Notes: generated by a model from the sequence alone, not told the origin. 64,000 bases of DNA from an uncultured Tenacibaculum sp. (GCF_947495995.1 NZ_CANMAX010000002.1:62001-126000), one strand, 5' to 3'. Positions 44,700 to 53,282 are shown, counted from the first letter of the stretch. Program-made: numbers and translations.

Positions 44700-44724
44700 A
44701 CGAGCTGAAAAGCTCGTTTTTTTA
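44700..44724 (+). terminator. Rho-independent terminator
   Basis: ACGAGCT / AGCTCGT with a GAAA loop and a T run, directly after the fatty acid hydroxylase gene. Confidence 0.9.
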
Positions 44725-44729
44725 TGAAA

Positions 44730-44990
44730 TTATAATTTGAAGCATTTGTATCTCCAGTCTGTCAAGCTTAAGTTAGTTTCAGATTTAAAAAATTGTGGTT
44801 TGTTATAAGGTTTTGTTCCCGAAGAATAACACATCCATTGCCAATTAGGTAAAGTTGGTCCAACAGGATCAATTGGAGTAGTGTCAATAGGATTTCCAAA
44901 TCCATGACCACCGCCGCCACCGTTGATTTTCTTTTGATCGTTTGTTGAAATTTTTTCCACTCCTTTTAAGTTTAAAATACTTTTTTTCAT
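44730..44990 (-). CDS. Double-glycine leader peptide (bacteriocin-like), 86 residues
   Basis: An 86-residue peptide whose first 25 residues, MKKSILNLKGVEKISTNDQKK followed by INGG, match the double-glycine leaders of Bacteroidota natural-product precursors. The core of about 60 residues is Gly/Pro/Asp-rich at first, then Trp-rich (PNWQWMC) with two Cys (about 54 and 84) and the end RYKCFKL. No exporter, lanthionine synthetase or radical SAM gene is close by, so it is orphan. A palindrome lies just upstream (45037-45056). Confidence 0.75.
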   Translation of the reverse strand: MKKSILNLKGVEKISTNDQKKINGGGGGHGFGNPIDTTPIDPVGPTLPNWQWMCYSSGTKPYNKPQFFKSETNLSLTDWRYKCFKL

Positions 44991-45478
44991 GTTTACTGTT
45001 TTTATTGATTAATAATTTGATTGCAATGTATATTCGCTAACAAATTTTTTTGTTAGGAATTATACTAGTTTAACTATGTTTTTTTCTTGATAATTAAAAA
45101 GGAAAAAAACGAATTCTTATGTATTTAGAGGAAGTACTGAATGATTTAATTCCGAGTATTTAGATCAATTCAGTGTAGGAATTATCAAATATTGCTTGTT
45201 GTTGTTTTCATAATTTATTGAATTTTAATAGAGGTGGTTAATTTTTCATAAGTTTAGAAGGACCAACATAATTGGTACATGTCAGTTCAGATGTTTTTTC
45301 ATGGATAATAGTTTTAAATTCAGATTGAAGTTATCAGTATTTATTGAGCTATATCTCGCAATCTTTCTGAAAAGAACATGTTAACTTCTGAAACTATCAT
45401 TTAGCATACAACGAGCTTAATTAAAGCGAACTAAAATTTAGCTCGCTTCATAATACATTGAATTTAATAGAGGTACGA
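44991..45478. other. Intergenic region between two double-glycine peptide genes
   Basis: The 488-base region has a 20-base palindrome CTAACAAA-TTTT-TTTGTTAG at 45037-45056, a terminator hairpin at 45424-45448 and a degenerate direct repeat (about 45209-45240 and 45449-45480). No open frame beginning with a leader-like sequence remains on either strand. Confidence 0.55.
45424..45448 (-). terminator. Hairpin terminator of the 76-residue peptide gene
   Basis: AAGCGAACTAAA / TTTAGCTCGCTT; the only mismatch (A with C on the plus strand) becomes a G-U pair in reverse-strand RNA, so the structure fits the reverse gene. Confidence 0.55.
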
Positions 45479-45709
45479 TTATACTTTATCTATTGGTCCG
45501 TTGTTGTTACCGCCACCACCTGTATTTCCAGAACCAGTACCACCAGTATTGCAATTACAAAAAAGAGGCTTCGGAATAATACTTTGTGTATGTAAATCTA
45601 AAGCACACCATTCAAAACAAGGAATGTTTCTTCTACCTTGACCACCAGAAATACTTTTTTGAGTTTTTTTACTTAAAGCTTTACCAAAATTTAAAATGTT
45701 TGTTTTCAT
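45479..45709 (-). CDS. Double-glycine leader peptide with four cysteines, 76 residues
   Basis: A 76-residue peptide with a leader MKTNILNFGKALSKKTQKSI followed by SGG, the same MK-x-x-I-L-N-x-x-x-x-x-K pattern as its neighbour. The core begins QGRRNIP, holds four Cys (CFEWC, then LFCNC) and ends in a Gly/Asn-rich tail. It may form two disulfides. No maturation or export gene is adjacent. The 76-residue size and GG site fit a secreted peptide; the role (antimicrobial, signalling or other) is unknown. Confidence 0.75.
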   Translation of the reverse strand: MKTNILNFGKALSKKTQKSISGGQGRRNIPCFEWCALDLHTQSIIPKPLFCNCNTGGTGSGNTGGGGNNNGPIDKV

Positions 45710-45826
45710 GATTGATTATTTTTAATTCATCATGAATGTATTGGTATTCAATAAAATTTAAGACTAATAATTTCCGAACGGAAGATTTTAGTTTTCGAAA
45801 GTGTTATAAGTTTGATTAAAAATCAA

Positions 45827-46408
45827 CTAAGAATTATTCCTTTTATGAATCAAAGTAAGAATTTTTTTTCCTCTAGCTTCACAACCTTTGCTTTCATGAA
45901 TCACTGTTGTTCTAATAATATGTTCAAGTTCAGTATGTACCCAATCTCTATATTTTCCGAAAAGAAACAAAGTAGTCATCGTGTAAGCTTTTACAGCTAT
46001 TTTTTGATCTGTAATTAGCCAATCAAAACCAGTTTCTATAATAGTATCAATATGTGAGTTAGTAAGTTTTTTTTTAGTTTCAGATGTAGGGTTACGATCG
46101 TAATCAGTAGCTAAATGCTCACAAATTTTTGCACTTGTTCTTAATGCACCATCAAATTTTAAATTTTTAATGTTTTCAGTAAACACATCAATATAAGGAA
46201 GTATATGTTGAATTCCGTCGTGAGTACATATCCATTCAAGTATCCAAGAAGCTTTAATAGATATTTTATCATCAGTTCTAAATGTTAAATCTACAAGATG
46301 TTTTACCAATTCAGGGTGTTCTAATACAATATTTGCAGCTTTATTACGATTTACTCTTTTGGGGTTTTCAACGTTATTAAGCGTAGAAATTAAAAAATCT
46401 ATATTCAT
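45827..46408 (-). CDS. HEAT-like protein, often labelled adenylosuccinate lyase but lacking its motifs
   Basis: A 193-residue soluble helical protein. Relatives carry the label adenylosuccinate lyase in databases, as far as I recall, but the lyase signature SSxMPxKxN is absent and the size is less than half of PurB. The sequence reads as paired helices of about 35-40 residues (HLVDLTFRTDDKISIKASWILEWIC), suggesting a HEAT/ARM-like repeat fold for protein-protein contact. Function unknown. Confidence 0.8.
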   Translation of the reverse strand: MNIDFLISTLNNVENPKRVNRNKAANIVLEHPELVKHLVDLTFRTDDKISIKASWILEWICTHDGIQHILPYIDVFTENIKNLKFDGALRTSAKICEHLATDYDRNPTSETKKKLTNSHIDTIIETGFDWLITDQKIAVKAYTMTTLFLFGKYRDWVHTELEHIIRTTVIHESKGCEARGKKILTLIHKRNNS

Positions 46409-46472
46409 ATTGGTACGGTTTATGTACTTTTACAGAAATATTTACTAAAATATAAAAACAAAAGAGGTAGCA

Positions 46473-47183
46473 ATGGTAAAAGCAAGAGAATATGTTGTTT
46501 TAAGTTTTGTATTTACAATGTTATTTACATTAGTTGTTTCGGCTCAGAATAAGAAAATTAATAGAGTAGATGCTAATGGAAAAAGAACAGGTATTTGGCG
46601 TAAATATTATAAGAACGGAGATATACGCTATAAAGGAGAATTTAAAAACGGAAAAGAAGTAGGGAAATTTTATTTCTTTGAAGAAGGAGGAGTTTATCCT
46701 TCAATTATAAAAACATTTTCTGCTACATCAGATACAGCTGTAGTGAAGTTTTACAACAAAACTAGAGTAAAAACTCAAGGAAAAATGGTTGGAAAGAAAA
46801 GAGTAGGAAAGTGGACTTACTTTTTCTCTGATGGAAAAACTATTTTTTCAGAAGAAAACTACACAGACGGTAAACTAGATGGTTTGCTTAAGAATTACTA
46901 TATGAATGGTAATGTTACCGAAGCTTCGGAATATCAGAATGGAAAACAACATGGATCGTCTAAAATTTACACCGAAGAAGGTAAAATGATAGAAGATGTA
47001 ATTTATGTTAATGGTGTTTTAGAAGGAGAAGCAAAATACTACGATTTAAATGGTGTAATTAAAGAGAAAGGAATCTATAAAGATGGAAAGCGTGTTGGAA
47101 AATGGGAGTTTTACATCGATGGAGAAATTTCTAAGAAGGGAAGACCTGATTACAGCATAAAAAAGAAGAAAAAAGATCAATAA
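46473..47183 (+). CDS. MORN-type repeat exported protein
   Basis: A 236-residue protein with a signal peptide (about 1-24, ending VSAQ) and at least six MORN-like repeats, each with NGK/DGK and G-x-W/Y (KNGDIRYKGEFKNGKEVGKF, NYTDGKLDGLLKNYYMNGN). Such YwqK-like proteins are named antitoxin-like in databases only by similarity; no toxin is nearby. Likely a structural exported protein. Single gene upstream of mnmA. Confidence 0.82.
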   Translation: MVKAREYVVLSFVFTMLFTLVVSAQNKKINRVDANGKRTGIWRKYYKNGDIRYKGEFKNGKEVGKFYFFEEGGVYPSIIKTFSATSDTAVVKFYNKTRVKTQGKMVGKKRVGKWTYFFSDGKTIFSEENYTDGKLDGLLKNYYMNGNVTEASEYQNGKQHGSSKIYTEEGKMIEDVIYVNGVLEGEAKYYDLNGVIKEKGIYKDGKRVGKWEFYIDGEISKKGRPDYSIKKKKKDQ

Positions 47184-47237
47184 GATCTTATTATAATCTC
47201 ATCAAATTTATCAATCTTAAGATCCATAACAATTTCG

Positions 47238-47245
47238 TAAATTTG
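47238..47245 (+). promoter_or_regulatory. -7 promoter element (TAAATTTG) of mnmA
   Basis: TAAATTTG fits TAnnTTTG and lies 12 bases before the first in-frame ATG. Confidence 0.45.
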
Positions 47246-47256
47246 CAGCCTAAATT

Positions 47257-48453
47257 ATGCAAGATATGAAACGAGTTGTTGTAGGGCTTTCTGGAGGTGT
47301 TGATAGTAGTGTAACGGCTTACTTATTAAAAGAACAAGGTTATGATGTTATAGGCTTGTTTATGAAAAATTGGCACGACGATTCTGTAACTATTTCAGAT
47401 GAATGTCCGTGGTTAGAAGACAGTAATGATGCTATGATCGTTGCTGAAAAATTAGGAATTCCTTTTCAAACAGTAGATTTAAGTGAACAATACAAAGAGC
47501 GTATTGTAGATTATATGTTCGATGAATATGAAAAAGGTCGAACTCCAAATCCAGATGTACTTTGTAACAGAGAAATAAAGTTTGATGTTTTTATGGATAT
47601 CGCTTTAAGTCTTGGTGCAGATTATGTAGCCACAGGTCATTATTGTAGAAAAGAAGAAGAAGAGATTGATGGAAAAATGGTTTATAAGTTATTGGCTGGA
47701 AAAGACAATAATAAAGATCAATCATATTTCCTTTGTCAATTATCTCAAGAACAATTATCAAAAGCATTATTTCCAATAGGAGAACTTACAAAACCAGAAG
47801 TAAGAGCAATCGCTAAAGAAGCTGATTTAATTACAGCTGAGAAGAAAGATTCACAAGGGTTATGTTTTATAGGGAAGGTAAGGTTACCAGATTTTTTACA
47901 GCAAAAATTACAACCAAAGGAAGGTGTTATTGTTCAAATTCCAGATTCTTTTGCTGCATATAATGAAGCTTTACCAGAGTTTGATAATAAAATAGCTGAA
48001 CTAGATTACAAATCTAAAAAGTTTAGTTACGAAATGTCTGATGGTAAAACTGTAGGAAAACATCAAGGAGCACATTACTTTACTAAAGGTCAGCGTAAAG
48101 GTTTAGCAGTAGGAGGAACAAAAGAACCTCTTTTTGTAATAGAAACAGATGTAGATCAGAATGTAATTTATACAGGTGAAGGTAAAGCACACAAAGGTTT
48201 ATATAGAAATGTGTTGTTTGTTTCAAATGAAGAATTACATTGGGTAAGAGAAGATTTAGCTTTAGCTGTTGGAGAAACAATGGAAGTAGAAGCTAGAATT
48301 CGTTATCGTCAAGCATTAGAAAAAGCAACATTATATAAAGTAGGAAACGGATTATTTGTAGAGTTTAGTAATCCACAATCAGCAATTCAAGAAGGTCAAT
48401 TTGTAGCATGGTATTTTAAGGAAGAGCTTTTAGGTTCGGGAGTAATTTCTTAA
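47257..48453 (+). CDS. mnmA: tRNA-specific 2-thiouridylase
   Basis: Adds sulfur to uridine-34 in Lys, Glu and Gln tRNAs. The 398-residue protein has the ATP-binding P-loop GLSGGVDSS (about 9-17), the first catalytic Cys in CNREIKFD (about 106-113) and the second in GLCFIGK (about 204-210). A second in-frame ATG, at 47266, removes three residues; relatives usually start there (MKRVVVGL), so the true start may be 47266. Confidence 0.96.
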   Translation: MQDMKRVVVGLSGGVDSSVTAYLLKEQGYDVIGLFMKNWHDDSVTISDECPWLEDSNDAMIVAEKLGIPFQTVDLSEQYKERIVDYMFDEYEKGRTPNPDVLCNREIKFDVFMDIALSLGADYVATGHYCRKEEEEIDGKMVYKLLAGKDNNKDQSYFLCQLSQEQLSKALFPIGELTKPEVRAIAKEADLITAEKKDSQGLCFIGKVRLPDFLQQKLQPKEGVIVQIPDSFAAYNEALPEFDNKIAELDYKSKKFSYEMSDGKTVGKHQGAHYFTKGQRKGLAVGGTKEPLFVIETDVDQNVIYTGEGKAHKGLYRNVLFVSNEELHWVREDLALAVGETMEVEARIRYRQALEKATLYKVGNGLFVEFSNPQSAIQEGQFVAWYFKEELLGSGVIS

Positions 48454-48464
48454 GTTAGCGCTAT

Positions 48465-49235
48465 ATGAAAATACGAACTAAGAAAGACGTAAAGAAACTT
48501 GAAGAGAAAATAAAGGTAGAATTAGGAATAGAAGTTAGTAAATACAAAAACGAGGAAGTAGTTACTAATTTTGTTGAACTAATTTTAATACCAACCTATA
48601 TTGTTTCTTGGGTAATACGGCCTATTTTAGTTGCTCTTTTTCTTTATCTTTTTGGGTTCTATTTTCTTGATTTAGTACATATAGAATATGTATTATATGC
48701 TATTATTGGTTTCGTATTATTCTTAGTTTTTGGTATTGCATTTGGTTTTCTTTCATTGATGTTTAAAATGAAGAAAGACATTTGGGAAATCGTAGATTAT
48801 TCATTAGATATTCTCAAATTGTCTGTTGAAGATGTATCAAAAATCAACAATACAATTACCGAAGAGAACAAGAAAGATGTATTATCCTTATTATTTAAAG
48901 GAATTATTCATGTTGTAACTATTCCTTTATTTTCTGAAGTAATAACCAGTAAAATGCCTTTCATTGGAAGTTTAGCTAGTAGTGTTGTAAAACGTGTGCT
49001 AACGCTAGTTTCTGATAAATTAGAATTTCAAGGAGAGAATATTGAGGATTATGTAGATAAACCTATAGAAGACAATAAAAAGATTCTTACATCTTACATT
49101 AAAACAATTATAGCAACTTCGAGAAGCTTAGAAAGTTTTATAGATTTTACATTTAAAATCGCAAAATTTCCTTTCATAATATTCTTTTGCATTTCACTTT
49201 CTTTTCTCGGACTCTTTTTATATTTAATCAACTAA
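48465..49235 (+). CDS. Membrane protein of unknown function
   Basis: A 256-residue protein with two hydrophobic segments at about 40-110 and a hydrophobic C-terminal helix (about 232-254); the centre (KNEEVVTNFVELILIPTYI) is charged. It lies 11 bases after mnmA, so it may be in the same operon. No known domain. Confidence 0.7.
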   Translation: MKIRTKKDVKKLEEKIKVELGIEVSKYKNEEVVTNFVELILIPTYIVSWVIRPILVALFLYLFGFYFLDLVHIEYVLYAIIGFVLFLVFGIAFGFLSLMFKMKKDIWEIVDYSLDILKLSVEDVSKINNTITEENKKDVLSLLFKGIIHVVTIPLFSEVITSKMPFIGSLASSVVKRVLTLVSDKLEFQGENIEDYVDKPIEDNKKILTSYIKTIIATSRSLESFIDFTFKIAKFPFIIFFCISLSFLGLFLYLIN

Positions 49236-49246
49236 ATAATTAAATT

Positions 49247-50191
49247 TTGATAAAAAACATCACTGAACTATTTAATATTAAATATCCAGTTGTTCAAGGT
49301 GGAATGATATGGGTTTCTGGCTGGAAATTAGCTTCAGCAGTTTCTAATGCAGGAGGTTTAGGACTTATAGGTGCAGGATCTATGTATCCTGAAGTGCTTA
49401 GAGAACATATTCAAAAATGTAAAAAAGCGACAGACAAACCTTTTGGTGTAAATGTGCCAATGTTATATCCAGATATTGAACAAATTATGGATATCATAGT
49501 GGAAGAAGGTGTAAAGATTGTATTTACTTCTGCTGGTAATCCAAAAACATGGACGAGCTTTTTAAAAGAAAAAGGTATTACTGTTGTTCACGTTGTAAGT
49601 TCAGTTAAGTTTGCTTTAAAAGCTGAAGCTGCCGGTGTAGATGCTGTAGTTTGTGAAGGTTTTGAAGCTGGAGGACACAATGGTAGAGAAGAAACAACAA
49701 CATTTACTTTAATTCCTATGGTAAAAGAACAGGTAAAAATTCCTGTAATTGCAGCTGGAGGAATAGGATCGGGTAGAGGAATGTTAGCTGCTAAAGTTCT
49801 TGGTGCAGATGGAGTACAAATTGGAAGTAGATTTGCAGCAACAATTGAATCTTCTGCTCACGACAATTTTAAAGATACTATTGTTAAAGTCAAAGATGGA
49901 GATACTTATGTAACCCTTAAAGAATTAGCGCCAGTTCGTTTAGTTAGAAATAAGTTTTTTAACGATGTACAAGAATTATATCAAAAAGATCCTTCTATAG
50001 ATGATTTAAAAGAATTATTAGGAAGAGCAAGAGCTAAACGTGGAATGTTCGAAGGTGATTTAGATGAAGGAGAATTAGAAATCGGACAAATAGCTGGTTT
50101 AATACATGAAATAAAGCCTGCTGCAGAAGTTTTAAATGAAATTATTACAGAATATAACGAAGTATTAAAAACTGAGTTTACAAGTCTTTAA
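49247..50191 (+). CDS. Nitronate monooxygenase / FabK-like flavin enzyme
   Basis: A 314-residue FMN-type TIM-barrel enzyme with the family motifs GGMIWVSGWKLASAVSNAGG (about 19-38), EGFEAGGHNGR (about 140-150) and AAGGIGSGRG (about 171-180). Members oxidise nitronates or reduce enoyl-ACP; the sequence alone does not decide between them. The start is a TTG at 49247: there is no ATG or GTG before residue 20, an in-frame stop lies just upstream, and the chain fits the family only from here. It ends in a strong bidirectional terminator. Confidence 0.85.
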   Translation: MIKNITELFNIKYPVVQGGMIWVSGWKLASAVSNAGGLGLIGAGSMYPEVLREHIQKCKKATDKPFGVNVPMLYPDIEQIMDIIVEEGVKIVFTSAGNPKTWTSFLKEKGITVVHVVSSVKFALKAEAAGVDAVVCEGFEAGGHNGREETTTFTLIPMVKEQVKIPVIAAGGIGSGRGMLAAKVLGADGVQIGSRFAATIESSAHDNFKDTIVKVKDGDTYVTLKELAPVRLVRNKFFNDVQELYQKDPSIDDLKELLGRARAKRGMFEGDLDEGELEIGQIAGLIHEIKPAAEVLNEIITEYNEVLKTEFTSL

Positions 50192-50209
50192 TATCGCTGT
50201 AACGACATA

Positions 50210-50243
50210 AAAAAAGCTTAGAACTATAGTTCTAAGCTTTTTT
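50210..50243. terminator. Bidirectional terminator, perfect 34-base palindrome
   Basis: Six A, then GCTTAGAACTA / TAGTTCTAAGC, then six T, a perfect inverted repeat between the convergent genes at 50191 and 50266. Confidence 0.92.
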
Positions 50244-50265
50244 ATCTTTATGCTTTTTATTTTCT

Positions 50266-51408
50266 TTAGAAATTTACATAATCTACAATTTCTAAACCGT
50301 AACCAATCATACCTACACGTTTTTCTTGTTTACTGTTAGAAACTAATTTTAATTTATGAATATGTAAATCATGTAAAATTTGAGCTCCAATTCCGAAATC
50401 TTTATTGTCTAAACTAATTCTAGGAGCTTTCATTTCTCCATTTGCCTGATTTTCTTTTAAACCTCTTAGTCTATTTAATAAGTTTAAAGATTGACTTTGC
50501 TGATTTATAAATAAAATAGCACCACGTCCTTCATCGTTAATCACTTTAAACATACGATCTAATTTATGTTCAGCATCGTTAGTTAGTGTTCCTAAGATAT
50601 CATTATTAACTAAATTAGAATTTACACGAGTTAAAATAGGTTCATTTTTACTCCAAGTTCCTTTAGTTAAAGCAATGTGTACTTGATCGTTTGTTGTTTG
50701 ATGGTAAGCTCTTAATCTAAAATCACCAAAACGAGTTTGAATCGTAAAATCCTCTTTCTTTTCAATAAGAGAATCGTGTTCCATTCTATAAGCCACTAAA
50801 TCTTCAATAGAAACTATTTTTAGGTCGAACTTTTTCGCAACTTCAATCAATTGAGGTAAACGAGCCATAGTTCCATCTTCGTTCATAATTTCAACGATTA
50901 CTCCAGCAGGTTGTAAACCAGCTAAACGAGCAAAGTCAATGGCAGCTTCTGTATGTCCAGTTCTTCTTAAAACACCACCTTCTTTAGCACGTAAAGGAAA
51001 AATATGTCCTGGTCTTGCTAAATCAAAAGGCTTAGTTTCGTTATTAATTAAAGCTTCAATAGTTTTAGATCTATCAGAGGCAGAAATACCTGTAGTAACT
51101 CCGTTTCCTCTTAAGTCAACAGATACAGTAAATGCAGTTTCCATAGGATCGGTATTATTATTTACCATCATTCCTAATTCTAATTCTTTACATCTATTTT
51201 CTGTTAAAGGAGTACAAATTAAACCTCTTCCGTGAGTAGCCATAAAGTTAATCATCTCTGGAGTAACTTTTTCTGCAGCAGCTACAAAATCACCTTCATT
51301 TTCTCTGTCTTCATCATCTACAACTATAATAACTTTTCCAGCTCTTATATCTTGTATTGCATCTTCAATTTTGTCGAGTTGTATTGTTGTTTTGGTGTCT
51401 GTTGTCAT
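50266..51408 (-). CDS. ribB: RibBA-like: DHBP synthase with a degenerate GTP cyclohydrolase II domain
   Basis: The N-terminal 200 residues form 3,4-dihydroxy-2-butanone-4-phosphate synthase, a riboflavin pathway enzyme with the signature DDEDRENEGD (about 31-40), GRGLICTPL, and the acidic and His residues at the active site. The second half (about 205-380) aligns with GTP cyclohydrolase II by start (IQTRFGDFRLRAY) and strand order but lacks the zinc ligands: at the CDCG region the sequence reads VNSNLVNNDILGTLTNDAEHK, without Cys, and at the RQEGRGIGL site NQQSQSLNL. So only the DHBP synthase half seems active. I give ribB, not ribBA. Confidence 0.9.
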   Translation of the reverse strand: MTTDTKTTIQLDKIEDAIQDIRAGKVIIVVDDEDRENEGDFVAAAEKVTPEMINFMATHGRGLICTPLTENRCKELELGMMVNNNTDPMETAFTVSVDLRGNGVTTGISASDRSKTIEALINNETKPFDLARPGHIFPLRAKEGGVLRRTGHTEAAIDFARLAGLQPAGVIVEIMNEDGTMARLPQLIEVAKKFDLKIVSIEDLVAYRMEHDSLIEKKEDFTIQTRFGDFRLRAYHQTTNDQVHIALTKGTWSKNEPILTRVNSNLVNNDILGTLTNDAEHKLDRMFKVINDEGRGAILFINQQSQSLNLLNRLRGLKENQANGEMKAPRISLDNKDFGIGAQILHDLHIHKLKLVSNSKQEKRVGMIGYGLEIVDYVNF

Positions 51409-51413
51409 GTGTG

Positions 51414-52859
51414 TTAGTTTTCTTCTTTTCGTAAGAAGACTTTTTTAAAGAATCTACCTATTCTAGCAAATAAACCACTAATATCGAATAGGCCTTTATC
51501 TTGTGTTGCTCTTGTTGTTAAAATTATTGCCAAAGGTAACATTAATGTAACAGCTAACCAAGAACCTCCAATAGCAGATATTGAACTTTCTTCTGCCATA
51601 TTTCTTCCGAAAGTATTAGAGAAGAAGTAAGTAACATATATGGCAATTGCTAAAATCATGGGAAGTCCCATTCCTCCTTTACGAATAATAGATCCTAAAG
51701 GAGCTCCAATAAAGAATAGTAATAAACAAGATAAAGAAAACGCAAAACGATTATAAAACTCAATATCGTAAAGGTTCATTACTTTTCTTCGGTGTTTAAA
51801 CTGACCTTTATTTGCCGTGAAGTTATTAATAGTTCTGTCAATTTTAGACATGGCATCATTAATAATTCCAAGTTTAGAATCTAAATCGAAATTATCAAGA
51901 ATATTAGGCTCAACATCTTTTAATCGAACAGAATCTTGATATGCATATAGTTTTTTTGCATTTGTATTTAAATACAAACTTCGAGCTCTATCTTTTACAT
52001 ATTGATCATAATCTATTTTCAACTTAGGTAAGGTGTCTTTCAGTTGACTCGAACTTAACATGTTGAAATTATTTTTATGTTTAGTTTGCCCCATGTCATC
52101 ATCAGCAAAAGAAGAAATATCTATATTAATGACATATTCATCAAAATCAGCATTGGAAGATTTCATTCGAAAACGTTCTTTATATGCTGTTCTATTTTTT
52201 ACATGATGTTCGAAGAAGTGACCGTTTTTTAATTTTAAAGTTAAATACTTACTACCTTCTTCAGAAATGAACTCTCCGTTTTCAGCAGAAATTATTTTGT
52301 TGTTTCCTCTATTTGCTGATAAATCATAGATTAAGACGTTTTTAAGAAGTTTATCGTCTTTTCCATACTTTGAGTCGAATTTAATCTGATAGTTCGGAAT
52401 TTCAGTATTAAAACTTCCAGGAACTAATGCTAACGCTGGTTGTTTTTTACGAATATTAATTTTTAAATTGATTTGTTTCATAATTGCGTAAGGATATACA
52501 TAATCGAGAAACACGAAATTAATAGCACTCATAAATACAGCAAAGAAAACCAATGGTCTTACCATACGCTGTAAAGAAACACCAGCAGATTTGGCAGCAG
52601 CAAATTCATAATTTTCAGATAAACTACCAAGTGTCATAATAGATGAAAGTAAAATTCCGATTGGAAGTGCTTGTGGAGCTACAATTAGGGTTGTATACCA
52701 AAGGAATTTTAAAATAATGAACATGCTAATTCCTTTACCTGCTAAATCATCAAAAGCCAACCATAAAGCTTGCATTACTAATACGAATAGTATAATGAAG
52801 AAGGTCGCTAAAAAGGGAATTAGAAAACTTTTTAATATGTATCTATCTAATCTTTTCAC
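51414..52859 (-). CDS. LptF/LptG-type lipopolysaccharide export permease
   Basis: A 481-residue YjgP/YjgQ-family inner-membrane protein with three hydrophobic segments in the first 110 residues, a large periplasmic beta-rich middle and three more near the C-terminus (about 365-450), the LptF/G topology. It exports LPS with LptB. The start is GTG at 52859, chosen because the family's N-terminus LDRYILKSFLIPF begins there. It lies five bases before ribB. Confidence 0.9.
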   Translation of the reverse strand: MKRLDRYILKSFLIPFLATFFIILFVLVMQALWLAFDDLAGKGISMFIILKFLWYTTLIVAPQALPIGILLSSIMTLGSLSENYEFAAAKSAGVSLQRMVRPLVFFAVFMSAINFVFLDYVYPYAIMKQINLKINIRKKQPALALVPGSFNTEIPNYQIKFDSKYGKDDKLLKNVLIYDLSANRGNNKIISAENGEFISEEGSKYLTLKLKNGHFFEHHVKNRTAYKERFRMKSSNADFDEYVINIDISSFADDDMGQTKHKNNFNMLSSSQLKDTLPKLKIDYDQYVKDRARSLYLNTNAKKLYAYQDSVRLKDVEPNILDNFDLDSKLGIINDAMSKIDRTINNFTANKGQFKHRRKVMNLYDIEFYNRFAFSLSCLLLFFIGAPLGSIIRKGGMGLPMILAIAIYVTYFFSNTFGRNMAEESSISAIGGSWLAVTLMLPLAIILTTRATQDKGLFDISGLFARIGRFFKKVFLRKEEN

Positions 52860-52864
52860 TATTG

Positions 52865-52872
52865 CAAATGTA
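52865..52872 (-). promoter_or_regulatory. -7 promoter element (TACATTTG) of the LptF-like operon
   Basis: On the reverse strand TACATTTG is followed by five bases and GTG at 52859, so the mRNA is predicted to be leaderless. Confidence 0.5.
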
Positions 52873-53234
52873 GCAAGCTTACTTGTAATAAACAGAAAAA
52901 CTTTTGTTAATTGAAAAATTAAAATTTCACAAATTATTATTAATCATTCTTAAAATTGAATTTAAAGAAATTCAAAAATTAAAAACTTATCACTGTTTTC
53001 AGGGGATAAATCAATCTTGTCAAAGAATATATTTGAGCGGTATTAAATGGTATACCAAAACTGAAAAACTATATAACAAATTCATGTTATAAAAAATTGA
53101 TGATTATGAGTCTTCAATCTTGGTTTTAAGCTTGGTAGTGGGATCTATTTTTATAGTTATTAGGGGTAATAACTATAGGTTTTCAAAAGCTAAGTGAGAG
53201 GACTCGTATTTTTTTGAATTTTCATAATCAAAAA

Positions 53235-53262
53235 AAAAGCCTCATAATATTATGAGGCTTTT
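53235..53262. terminator. Bidirectional terminator, perfect palindrome
   Basis: AAAAGCCTCATAAT / ATTATGAGGCTTTT is a perfect 28-base inverted repeat; it ends the lolA operon (reverse strand). Confidence 0.9.
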
Positions 53263-53282
53263 ACTTTTTTATGTCTTTTGGA

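Larger units (their letters stand above)
52860..53282. other. Intergenic region with a 10-bp hairpin and a terminator
   Basis: The 423-base region carries the -7 element for the LptF-like gene (52865-52872), a strong hairpin TATAGTTATT / AATAACTATA (53152-53177) with the loop AGGGGT, and the terminator at 53235. No convincing gene. A hydrophobic reverse-free frame near 53093-53188 has no ATG. Confidence 0.55.

Noticed and set aside
46473..47183. The MORN-repeat protein as an antitoxin of a toxin-antitoxin pair
   Set aside because: It has a signal peptide and no toxin gene beside it; the antitoxin label comes only from database naming.
52904..53092. A 62-residue open frame on the plus strand (MLIEKLKFHK...)
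   Set aside because: Lysine/leucine-rich chance frame in AT-rich DNA, with no domain, no promoter and no ribosome site.
53093..53188. A frame with a hydrophobic segment ILVLSLVVGSIFIVI
   Set aside because: There is no start codon in the frame and a TGA interrupts it; hydrophobic stretches are common by chance in AT-rich DNA.
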